From JAYZDB01 sp036338025 (GTDB lineage Bacteria; Planctomycetota; UBA1135; UBA2386), in NCBI GenBank assembly GCA_036338025.1, contig JAYZDB010000137.1, positions 1 to 20,063 on the forward strand: a DNA stretch of 20,063 bases, given 5' to 3'. Both the position numbers and the translations under genes were made by a program. Below are positions 1-7,612 of this stretch, in pieces; the stretch's first letter is position 1; each line of letters opens with the position of its first letter. The notes below the pieces were generated by a model, which saw nothing but the letters and a program-made list of their open reading frames with translations, had not been told where the DNA came from and ran no database searches.

Positions 1-1305
1 TTGCCCTTGCTCGGTGAGTGCGTGGTTGGAACCAGCTCCCCCCGCCGCAGTTCCTCGGTACTGGCGCTTCGAAGCGACCTCAAGGTCCAGGACATTCGTG
101 GCAACGTCGAGACCCGCGCCCGCAAGGTTGCCGAAGGACAATACGATGCGACGATCCTGGCCGCCGCCGGTCTACAACGGCTCGGCCTTGCCACGCCATC
201 ACTCGAGCGTGCCGAGTTGCCAGTCGAGTTGTTCACTCCGGCACCCGGTCAAGGGGCACTCAGCGCCCAGTGTCGCAACGATGACGAAGCCACCAAGGCA
301 ATCCTCGCGACGATCCACGACGTCAGCACGGCAGACTGTGTGAACGCCGAACGCCGGCTACTCTGGCTACTCGGTGGTGGATGCTCCATGCCCTTGGGAG
401 CACTCGTAGAACCGGATCCAGCCCACGGCTACCGGATGCTGGTCAGCTTGTTTTCCGAGTCCCAGCCGAGCTGTGGGACCACCATGCTGTTGCACGGCGA
501 CAATCCAGCGCTGTTGGCGGACCAGGCTGCCGCCCAGCTACAGCCGTTCCTGAACGACCCCCTGGCCGGCCAGAAGGTCGTCTTGCTGCGCCCTGGCGGC
601 GCCGGTAGCCGCCTGAGCAATTCTCTTTGCCTGGCCGGTGCCGAGGTAGAGTCGGTCGCGGTCAGTGAGACCTTTCCCATCTCGCTTACCGACGGCGCCT
701 TGCCAACAGGCAGCCCCGGTGTCGTGGCTTTCTCCTCTGCGCGCGCAGTCGATCGGTTCTTCGAAGAAGTCTCGGTGCGAGACCTCGACCTCGCGCACAC
801 ACAGTTTTTTGCTGTCGGACCCACCACCGCTCTGGCGGTGCAGGACCGCGGTTATTCCTGCCGCACTCCGACACCTTGTGCTGGTGGTCGAGAACTTGCG
901 CGATACCTGCTCGATGAAACCAGCCAAGATGATGTCGTTCTCTACCCCTGCGCTGAGGACCGTCATCCCGATTTCGAATCCGAACTGAAAACCGGCGGTC
1001 GCCAGGTTCACGCGGTCACGGTCTATCGGACCGAGGTCATGTCCGGCATCGAGATCCCAACAGCCGACCATCTGGTGTTCACCAGTCCCTCGGCGGTTCG
1101 CGCTTTCGCTGGCAGTAGCGCCAGCCGCTCTGATTCAAACCTGCTGGCCTTTGGTCAGACCACCGCCAGCGCGATGCAAGATGCTGGCCTCTCCCCCTTC
1201 GCCACATCCACAGCTCCCACAGCACAAGCTCTAGTCAGCTTGATCCAAGGACTATCGAGTGATGCACCGACCCCGCAGACTACGACGGACCCCGGCGATT
1301 CGTGA
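1..1305 (+). CDS. hemC/hemD: Porphobilinogen deaminase (C-terminal part) fused to uroporphyrinogen-III synthase, 5' truncated
   Basis: This is the 3' part of a bifunctional heme enzyme. The HemC part joins four porphobilinogens into hydroxymethylbilane, and the HemD part closes the ring to uroporphyrinogen III. The frame is open from base 1 with no credible start, so the HemC N-terminus lies upstream of the window. Visible residues about 1-180 are HemC: a TSSPRR stretch near 11-16, RGNVETR near 33-39, a PGQGAL segment near 82-87, and GGGC with Cys128, the expected attachment cysteine of the dipyrromethane cofactor. HemD follows from about residue 188 (QKVVLLRPGG) to the end and contains VVAFSSARAV and LVFTSPSAVRAF segments typical of the family. 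No stop or new start separates the two parts. The last roughly 16 residues are a Thr/Pro/Asp-rich tail lying over the start of hemB. First gene seen of the heme operon. Confidence 0.9.
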   Translation: MPLLGECVVGTSSPRRSSSVLALRSDLKVQDIRGNVETRARKVAEGQYDATILAAAGLQRLGLATPSLERAELPVELFTPAPGQGALSAQCRNDDEATKAILATIHDVSTADCVNAERRLLWLLGGGCSMPLGALVEPDPAHGYRMLVSLFSESQPSCGTTMLLHGDNPALLADQAAAQLQPFLNDPLAGQKVVLLRPGGAGSRLSNSLCLAGAEVESVAVSETFPISLTDGALPTGSPGVVAFSSARAVDRFFEEVSVRDLDLAHTQFFAVGPTTALAVQDRGYSCRTPTPCAGGRELARYLLDETSQDDVVLYPCAEDRHPDFESELKTGGRQVHAVTVYRTEVMSGIEIPTADHLVFTSPSAVRAFAGSSASRSDSNLLAFGQTTASAMQDAGLSPFATSTAPTAQALVSLIQGLSSDAPTPQTTTDPGDS

Positions 1306-2236
1306 ACTCGTCGCTGAGACTCACGTCGCCCCCGCCTCCCTGATCCAACCGCACTTTGTCCTGCCCGAGGACGACGGCGTCCGACCGATCACCGCGATGC
1401 CCGGTATCGACCGCATGGGCTGTGACGCCCTCACACGCCAGGTCGAATCGGATCTCGAACTCGGAATCCGAAACGTCTTGTTGTTCGGCATCCCCGAGAC
1501 CAAGGATGCGGTCGGCAGCAGCGGGGAAGACCCGAATTCTCCAGCCCATCGGGCCGTCGCCCGACTCAAGAGCGAATTTGGCGAGGAACTGACGGTCTTT
1601 GCGGATGTCTGCTTGTGCACCTACACCGACCACGGGCACTGTGGAGTGCTGAAAGACGGTCAGGTCGACAACGATCCATCCCTGCCTCTGCTGGCCCGCC
1701 AGGCTGTCTCCCTCGCCCAGGCCGGTGCCGACGTGATCGCTCCCTCGGACATGATGGACGGGCGAGTCGCCGCCATCCGGGATGCCCTGGACGACAACGA
1801 TTTCGGGGAACGTGCGATCATGAGCTACGCGGTGAAGTTCGCCTCGAGTTTCTACGGCCCATTCCGTGAAGCCGCCGATTCGTCACCGAAAGACGCCGGT
1901 CCGAAGGACCGCAAGTCCTACCAGATGGACTTCCGCAACCCGCAGGAGGCCATTCGGGAGGCTCTGCTGGACATCGACGAGGGCGCTGACATCCTGATGG
2001 TCAAGCCGGCGCTGGCCTACCTCGACGTGATCGCGCAGGTAGCGGACCAGACCGGTATGCCGATCGCCGCGTATCTGGTCAGCGGTGAGTACTCCATGAT
2101 CAAGTTGATGGTCCGCGAAGGCCTGGCCGACGAGGCCGACCTCGTCCGAGAACACCTGCACGCGGTGCGGCGTGCCGGGGCCCAGATCCTCATCACGTAT
2201 CATGCTCGTAAAGCACTTCAAGAGAGATGGTTATGA
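1262..2236 (+). CDS. hemB: Delta-aminolevulinic acid dehydratase (porphobilinogen synthase)
   Basis: Condenses two 5-aminolevulinates to porphobilinogen in the cytoplasm. The family fingerprints are clear. Counting from the GTG one codon upstream (1259), the two Schiff-base lysines are K193 in VKFASSFYGPFR and K249 in MVKPALAYLD. A cysteine triad C118-x-C120-x7-C128 (DVCLCTYTDHGHCGV) indicates a zinc-dependent enzyme and not the Mg-only Asp-rich type. The length of 324-325 residues is normal. The start is either ATG 1262 or GTG 1259; an AAGGA at 1247-1251 serves both, with 10 and 7 nt spacing. The gene overlaps the end of the hemC-hemD frame by about 44 bp, implying translational coupling. 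Confidence 0.96.
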   Translation: MHRPRRLRRTPAIRELVAETHVAPASLIQPHFVLPEDDGVRPITAMPGIDRMGCDALTRQVESDLELGIRNVLLFGIPETKDAVGSSGEDPNSPAHRAVARLKSEFGEELTVFADVCLCTYTDHGHCGVLKDGQVDNDPSLPLLARQAVSLAQAGADVIAPSDMMDGRVAAIRDALDDNDFGERAIMSYAVKFASSFYGPFREAADSSPKDAGPKDRKSYQMDFRNPQEAIREALLDIDEGADILMVKPALAYLDVIAQVADQTGMPIAAYLVSGEYSMIKLMVREGLADEADLVREHLHAVRRAGAQILITYHARKALQERWL

Positions 2237-3522
2237 CCAATTCATTCGAACGGTCTGCAGCTCTCTTCGAATCCGCCCGCCGTGCCCTGCCGGGCGGAGT
2301 CTCCTCGCCAGTACGCGCTTTCGGGGCAGTCGGCGGCACGCCCCTGTTCATCGAATCGGCCTGCGGTAGCCGGTTCACCGACGCCGATGGCAACCAGTTC
2401 CTCGATTTCGTCGGTTCCTGGGGGCCACTGATCCTCGGGCATGCGAATCCAGAGGTCCTCGCCGCGGTGCAGGCAGCCAGCACTCGAGGTCTGACCTACG
2501 GCGCGCCCCACGCTGCCGAGGTCGAGCTGGCCGAGCGTATCGCTGGATGCTATCCCGGCGTGGAACGGGTCCGGTTCACGTCGAGCGGCACCGAAGCGAC
2601 GATGTCGGCAATTCGCCTCGCACGCGGGGTCACCGGCCGGTCGCGCTTGGTCAAGTTCGATGGGTGCTACCACGGTCACAGCGACGGCCTGTTGGTGGCG
2701 GCTGGCTCCGGGGCAGTCACCCTGGGACAACCCTCTTCGTCCGGCGTGCCGGCGGAAATCGCCGCCCTCACCTCGGTCCTACCGCTCGACGATAGCGATG
2801 CCTTGCGCGACTTCATGGCCCGGGAGGGCAGGGAAATCGCGGCGGTCATCATCGAGCCTGTTCCTGCCAACAACGGGCTCTTGCTGCAGCGCGGAGAGTT
2901 CCTGGAGACCCTGAGGCAGGTCACTGCCGAGTCCGGGGCCTTGTTGATCTTCGACGAAGTCATCAGCGGGTTCCGGATCGGGATGGGCGGCGCTGCGGAG
3001 TTGTATGACATTCGGCCTGACCTGGTGACATTTGGCAAGATCATCGGCGGTGGAATGCCGGTCGGCGCGTTTGCCGGTCCCGCGAGTTACTTCGAACACC
3101 TCGCGCCGCTCGGAGGCGTCTACCAGGCCGGCACCTTGTCGGGCAATCCCGTGGCGATGGCGGCGGGACTTGCAACCCTGGAGATCCTGGTCCGCGACCA
3201 GCTGCACTCGAAACTCGAGAGGCTCGGTCAGCGGCTCGAGGCTGGCGTGTGCAATTCGATCGGGTCCCATCCGGTCAGATTCGTGCGGCAGGGCTCGATC
3301 TTCTGGTTTCATTTCGGTGAGGGCGAGCCACCACGCGCGGCAACCGGTGTCAGCAGCGCTGCTGCAGAGCCCTATGGACGATTTTTTCGCGCCTTGCTGA
3401 CCCAAGGGGTGTATCTAGCTCCCTCAGCATACGAAGTAGGATTCCTGTCAGCAGCCCACACGGAAGAGGACATCGACCTCGCCGTACATGCTTTCCGCAA
3501 CGCTTTCGACTCGGCCTTCTGA
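2233..3522 (+). CDS. hemL: Glutamate-1-semialdehyde 2,1-aminomutase
   Basis: PLP enzyme that converts glutamate-1-semialdehyde to 5-aminolevulinate, the last step of the C5 route. Its presence implies a glutamyl-tRNA reductase (hemA) elsewhere, probably just upstream of the window. Visible marks are LPGGVSSPVRAF near the N-terminus, SSGTEATMSAIRLAR, YHGHSDGLL, the PLP aspartate in IFDEVISGFR, and the PLP lysine in TFGKIIGGGMPVGAF (K271 counted from ATG 2227, K269 from ATG 2233). About 429 residues, the usual size. ATG 2233 is preferred over 2227: it forms an ATGA overlap with the hemB stop and has GAGAG at 2222-2226 at a good distance, whereas the 2227 ATG directly abuts that purine run. Confidence 0.96.
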   Translation: MTNSFERSAALFESARRALPGGVSSPVRAFGAVGGTPLFIESACGSRFTDADGNQFLDFVGSWGPLILGHANPEVLAAVQAASTRGLTYGAPHAAEVELAERIAGCYPGVERVRFTSSGTEATMSAIRLARGVTGRSRLVKFDGCYHGHSDGLLVAAGSGAVTLGQPSSSGVPAEIAALTSVLPLDDSDALRDFMAREGREIAAVIIEPVPANNGLLLQRGEFLETLRQVTAESGALLIFDEVISGFRIGMGGAAELYDIRPDLVTFGKIIGGGMPVGAFAGPASYFEHLAPLGGVYQAGTLSGNPVAMAAGLATLEILVRDQLHSKLERLGQRLEAGVCNSIGSHPVRFVRQGSIFWFHFGEGEPPRAATGVSSAAAEPYGRFFRALLTQGVYLAPSAYEVGFLSAAHTEEDIDLAVHAFRNAFDSAF

Positions 3523-3525
3523 CTC

Positions 3526-4521
3526 ATGTCCAGCCCCAAGAACTCCGGAGCCCTGTTCGCCTGCGTGGTGACGTTCTGCCTGGTTCTGATCGGCTGGTGG
3601 ATCTTCTTCCTGGTGCGTGAAAGCTACTACTTCGATTCCGCGACCCAACTCATCACCGAGGGAAAGATCGAGGAGGCCTGGAAGGTCATGGGTGCGGACT
3701 CCAACGGCGACTTCACCGCCAAAGCACGCCGACTGCGCGTCATGTTCACGGCAGAAGGCATCGTAATGGGGTTGTTGGTGATCGGTGGAGTGGTGATGCT
3801 CTATCGTTCCATCTTGCGCGAAAATCGCCTGCGCCGGCAGCAGGAGCACTTCCTGACCGGTGCCACCCACCACCTCAAAACTCCTCTAGCTACCGTCCGG
3901 CTAGGAATCGAATCGATGTTGGCCGGCAGCATGCCGGACAACAAGCGCGAGAAGTACCTCGAGTCGATGCTGCGTGAAGTCGATCACCTCGAGAAGGACC
4001 TCACGAACCTGCTGACCGCCGGCGGCCTGCAACTCTATGGCGATGGTCTCACCATGGTCGTGAGCGACCTTTCTGAAGACGTCCAGGACGCCATCAGGTC
4101 GATGTCGGATCGAATGGATGCTGCTGGCATCTCTCTCTCCACCAATATCGAAACAGGTCTGAACGTGCGGAGAGATCGTGAGGCGATACATCTGATCCTG
4201 CATAACCTCCTCGACAATGCGGTCAAATATTCACCTCCAGAGAGTCACATCGCCTTGTCGTTGACCCGAGCTGAGGATTCGGCACAGCTCACCATCACGG
4301 ACACCGGCCGCGGCATCCCGGCGAGTGAGTTGCCGCTGGTTTTTGATCGCTTCTTCCGCGGCAAGGACGGCGACTTCAGAGGCGGCTCAGGAATCGGGTT
4401 GTTCCTGGTTCGTGAACTGGTGCACTCACACGGTGGTTCGATCACGGTGACGAGCGAAGGGGCCGGCACCGGGGCCCAATTCTCGGTCTTGCTGCCACTG
4501 ACCGGCAAGGAGTCCGCATGA
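3526..4521 (+). CDS. Membrane sensor histidine kinase embedded in the heme operon
   Basis: Inner-membrane sensor kinase of 331 residues. Two hydrophobic segments, about residues 9-30 and 74-94, bracket a short extracytoplasmic loop of roughly 43 residues rich in charged and aromatic residues and without cysteine. There is no HAMP or PAS domain; a short basic linker leads straight into the dimerisation helix. The H-box reads ATHHLKTPLA, with phospho-acceptor His115 followed by His116 where most kinases have Glu or Asp. The ATPase domain has an N-box (LHNLLDNAVKYS), G1 (DTGRGIP), F-box (FDRFF) and G2 (GGSGIGLFLV). The gene starts 3 nt after the hemL stop and overlaps the response regulator by ATGA. 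The stimulus is unknown. Heme, porphyrin or redox sensing is an inference from position only. Confidence 0.93.
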   Translation: MSSPKNSGALFACVVTFCLVLIGWWIFFLVRESYYFDSATQLITEGKIEEAWKVMGADSNGDFTAKARRLRVMFTAEGIVMGLLVIGGVVMLYRSILRENRLRRQQEHFLTGATHHLKTPLATVRLGIESMLAGSMPDNKREKYLESMLREVDHLEKDLTNLLTAGGLQLYGDGLTMVVSDLSEDVQDAIRSMSDRMDAAGISLSTNIETGLNVRRDREAIHLILHNLLDNAVKYSPPESHIALSLTRAEDSAQLTITDTGRGIPASELPLVFDRFFRGKDGDFRGGSGIGLFLVRELVHSHGGSITVTSEGAGTGAQFSVLLPLTGKESA

Positions 4522-5216
4522 CTCGCTGGATCCTGGTGGTCGAAGACGAGCCCGCACTCGGCGAGATGCTCTGCGACAATCTGCAGACCGGGGGCTACGG
4601 TGCCGAGTTGGTCCGTAGCGGCACCGCCGCTCGCGACCGGATAGCCAAGGGCGGATTGGATCTCGTCATTCTCGACATCATGCTGCCGGGGATCAGCGGC
4701 TTCGAGGTGCTAGAGCACATGCGCAGCCAAGGCGACGACACCCCGGTCCTGATCCTGTCGGCACGCATCGACGATGCGGATCGGATTCGGGGCTTGGAGC
4801 TAAAGGCGGATGACTACCTGACCAAACCGTTCAACCTCAAAGAACTCCTGCTGCGAATCGAGGCCCTGCTTCGCCGAAAGACTGCGATCCCATCCGGTTC
4901 CGACCTGCTCGAATTCAGCGGCAACCGTATCGACTTTCGCAGCCACGCGGCCACAACCTATGACGGCAGGCAGACCAATCTCACCCCCACCGAAATCAAA
5001 CTGATGCGCCTGCTATCGACCAGACACGGCGAAGTCGTGCCGCGCCAGGAATTGGCACAACACCTGTTTGGCCCCAACACCCCGTCGACCACCCGAACCC
5101 TCGACAACGCCGTCCTGAATCTGCGCCGCTTGTTCGAGTGCGACAGCAAGCAACCAAAGCACATTCTAACGGTGCGCGGAGTCGGCCTGCGATTTACCAG
5201 CGGTGATGAATCATGA
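4518..5216 (+). CDS. OmpR/PhoB-family response regulator
   Basis: Cognate regulator of the upstream kinase. The receiver domain, residues 4-120, has the acidic pair E9-D10, phospho-acceptor D53 (LVILDIMLPG), S81 and K103 (LTKPF). The C-terminal winged helix, about residues 130-228, shows NLTPTEIKLMRLL, a recognition-helix region TRTLDNAVLNLRRLF, and the closing ILTVRGVGLRF typical of the OmpR fold. The length of 232 residues is normal. A strong AAGGAG at 4507-4512 lies 5 nt before ATG 4518, and the start overlaps the kinase stop as ATGA. The stop in turn overlaps the hemE start as ATGA, tying regulator and heme enzyme translation together. It may control the operon that encodes it; no binding site could be assigned inside the window. 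Confidence 0.96.
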   Translation: MTRWILVVEDEPALGEMLCDNLQTGGYGAELVRSGTAARDRIAKGGLDLVILDIMLPGISGFEVLEHMRSQGDDTPVLILSARIDDADRIRGLELKADDYLTKPFNLKELLLRIEALLRRKTAIPSGSDLLEFSGNRIDFRSHAATTYDGRQTNLTPTEIKLMRLLSTRHGEVVPRQELAQHLFGPNTPSTTRTLDNAVLNLRRLFECDSKQPKHILTVRGVGLRFTSGDES

Positions 5217-6238
5217 AACATGGCAATCCCGATGGGCCATTCTTGGCAACCGCTCAAGGCAGATCAGCCGCGCACCGACCCCTATGGATCATGCGGCAAG
5301 CAGGGCGCTACCTCCCGGAGTACCGGGAGATGCGTAAGAGATTCTCCTTCCTCGAACTCTGCAAGACACCACAGGCCGCCGCCGAGGTCACCATGCAACC
5401 CGTCGACCGGTACGGAATGGATGCCGCGATCTTGTTCACGGATCTGCTGGTGCCAATCGAGCCGATGGGGGTCGGATTGACCTACAACCCGGGGCCGGTA
5501 CTCGCCAACACCATCCAGACGATGGCGGACGTCGAAGCCCTCAGAAAGCCCGACCCGTCCAAGGACCTCACCCCCATGTTGGAAACCGCCAAGATCGTTC
5601 GCGAGCAACTCGCGGATGACAAGGCGCTGATCGGATTTGTGGGGGCACCGTTCACCATCGCGTGCTACATGATCGAGGGTAAGGGCTCCAAGAACTGGGA
5701 TGCGACTCGGAAGATGATGTACAGCCAGCCCGAGGTCTTCTCGGCGCTGCTGGATCGCATCACAAGCTGCCTTCAACCACTGGTTGGAGCGCTGGTCGAA
5801 AACGGTTGCGACGCGGTACAGACTTTTGACTCCTGGGCATCCGTGCTGACGCCGTCGGACTACGCCGAACGCTGCGCCCCCCGCACTGACACCTTGCTGC
5901 AGACGGCACGAGATGCCGGCGGGCTGGCAATCAACTACGTGAACGGTGCGGCCCAGCACATGCCAACAATGGCCGAAAGCTCCGCTGACGTACTTGGATT
6001 TGACTGGCGTATCGACATGGCCAAGGCCCGCAGCATCGCGCCCGATTCGATGACCCTGCAAGGCAACATGGACCCAACCACTCTCTACGCACACGAGGAC
6101 TGCCTCAGAAGCACAGTGCGTGCCGTCTGTGACGCGGCAGGCACGACACATCACGTCTTCAACCTCGGGCACGGCATCCTGCCGGACGTCGACCCAGAGG
6201 CTCTGTCCATCGTCGTCGACGAAGTCCACAACTCTTAG
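5213..6238 (+). CDS. hemE: Uroporphyrinogen decarboxylase
   Basis: Decarboxylates the four acetate side chains of uroporphyrinogen III to give coproporphyrinogen III in the cytoplasm. The signature PLWIMRQAGRYLPEYR at residues 23-38 is essentially canonical. Asp77 in LFTDLLVP matches the catalytic aspartate region. GAPFTIACYMIEGKGSK, a TFDSWASVLTP segment and a final HVFNLGHGILPDVDPE are also family marks. 341 residues, normal length. ATG 5213 overlaps the response-regulator stop by 4 nt, with only a weak GGTGAT upstream, so translation is probably coupled. hemN follows after 9 nt. Confidence 0.97.
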   Translation: MKHGNPDGPFLATAQGRSAAHRPLWIMRQAGRYLPEYREMRKRFSFLELCKTPQAAAEVTMQPVDRYGMDAAILFTDLLVPIEPMGVGLTYNPGPVLANTIQTMADVEALRKPDPSKDLTPMLETAKIVREQLADDKALIGFVGAPFTIACYMIEGKGSKNWDATRKMMYSQPEVFSALLDRITSCLQPLVGALVENGCDAVQTFDSWASVLTPSDYAERCAPRTDTLLQTARDAGGLAINYVNGAAQHMPTMAESSADVLGFDWRIDMAKARSIAPDSMTLQGNMDPTTLYAHEDCLRSTVRAVCDAAGTTHHVFNLGHGILPDVDPEALSIVVDEVHNS

Positions 6239-6247
6239 ATCGACTTC

Positions 6248-7612
6248 ATGACAGATCTGCACGACCTTCTGATTCGCTACGACAAGCCCGGGCCTCGCTA
6301 CACGAGCTACCCGACGGCACCGGTCTGGAGTGACCAGTTCACAGCCCAGGACTATGACGATCGCCTACGTTCGGCGGGCCAGAGCTCCGAGCCGATGTCA
6401 CTGTACGCACACATCCCGTACTGCGACGCCTTGTGCTACTTCTGTGGCTGCTCCACAGTCATTACGCAGCGGCACGAGAAGGAAGCGCCGTATGTCGACC
6501 GCCTGCTCAGCGAAGCGGCACTGGTTAGACAGACCATCGGGAACTCTCGGACGGTCATCCAACACCACTGGGGCGGCGGCACACCGACCTTTCTCTCGCC
6601 TGCGATGATCGAGAAGTTGTTCACGGGTCTGTGCGAGTTGTTCCCACTCACAAACGACGCGGAAGTGAGCATCGAGATCGATCCTCGCGTCACAACGCGA
6701 GAGCAACTCGAGGTGCTCGCGAAAATCGGCTTCAACCGGATCAGCATGGGAGTGCAGGATTTTGATCCCAAGGTGCAGGAGACCGTCAACCGCGTCCAGA
6801 CTTTCGAACAGACTCAGGCCAGCGTCACCGCGGCGCGCGAACTCGGCTTCGAGTCGGTCAACCTGGACCTGATCTACGGGTTGCCCTACCAGACCAAAGC
6901 GGGCATTCAACGCACGCTGGATCTAGTACACGAACTCTCCCCGGATCGGATCGCGTGCTACGGCTACGCCCACGTGCCTTGGATCCGTAAGCACCAAAAG
7001 GTCATTCCAGAGAATGCCCTGCCACGCGGTGCAGAGAAACTCGAACTGTACTTGGTCACCCTGGATGACATGGTCGCCCACGACTACACGGCAATCGGGA
7101 TGGATCACTTCGCCAAGAACGATGACGAATTGGCCCTGGCCACCGAGAACGGCTGTTTGCATCGCAACTTCATGGGTTACTCGACCCACCCAGCGGAGGA
7201 CATGGTGGCATTTGGGATGAGTGCCATCAGCGAAGTAGGTGGCGCTTTCTCCCACAACCACAAGAACCTCAAGGAGTGGGAAGCCGCGATTGACGCTGGA
7301 AACCTCCCGGTCAACCGAGGGATGGTCCGGTCCGTCGATGACAATCTACGACGCAGGATCATCCTCGACCTGATGTGCCACTTTCGCCTTCTCTTCGATC
7401 GTCACGGCGGCGCTGAGGACTTCCATCGCCGCTACGAATCGGAGTTGCGGAACCTGGAACCGATGGTCAGTGACGGGTTGGTGACCATCGGACCCGACGG
7501 GATCTCGGTCACGCCAAGGGGACGGTTGTTCGTGCGCAACATCTGCATGCCATTCGACGCCTACCTCGATCGCGATGCCGAGAAGGGCCCTAGATATTCG
7601 CGCACCATATGA
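6248..7612 (+). CDS. hemN: Oxygen-independent coproporphyrinogen III oxidase (radical SAM)
   Basis: Radical-SAM enzyme that oxidatively decarboxylates coproporphyrinogen III to protoporphyrinogen IX without oxygen. The cluster motif is C59-x3-C63-x2-C66-x-C68 (YCDALCYFCGCS), the form of true HemN, where the first three cysteines bind the 4Fe-4S cluster. The N-terminal GPRYTSYPTA is also specific to true HemN and separates it from HemW-type paralogs. HHWGGGTPTFLS, a glycine-rich SAM-binding segment, and NLDLIYGLPYQT follow. The C-terminal domain ends near RNICMPFDAYL. 454 residues, close to the usual 450-460. It sits 9 nt after hemE without an obvious Shine-Dalgarno, and its stop overlaps the hemY start as ATGA. 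Confidence 0.96.
   Translation: MTDLHDLLIRYDKPGPRYTSYPTAPVWSDQFTAQDYDDRLRSAGQSSEPMSLYAHIPYCDALCYFCGCSTVITQRHEKEAPYVDRLLSEAALVRQTIGNSRTVIQHHWGGGTPTFLSPAMIEKLFTGLCELFPLTNDAEVSIEIDPRVTTREQLEVLAKIGFNRISMGVQDFDPKVQETVNRVQTFEQTQASVTAARELGFESVNLDLIYGLPYQTKAGIQRTLDLVHELSPDRIACYGYAHVPWIRKHQKVIPENALPRGAEKLELYLVTLDDMVAHDYTAIGMDHFAKNDDELALATENGCLHRNFMGYSTHPAEDMVAFGMSAISEVGGAFSHNHKNLKEWEAAIDAGNLPVNRGMVRSVDDNLRRRIILDLMCHFRLLFDRHGGAEDFHRRYESELRNLEPMVSDGLVTIGPDGISVTPRGRLFVRNICMPFDAYLDRDAEKGPRYSRTI

Noticed and set aside
5282..6262. 326-codon minus-strand open frame opposite hemE
   Set aside because: It covers almost exactly the hemE gene in antisense, has no recognisable domain, and hemE is unambiguous.
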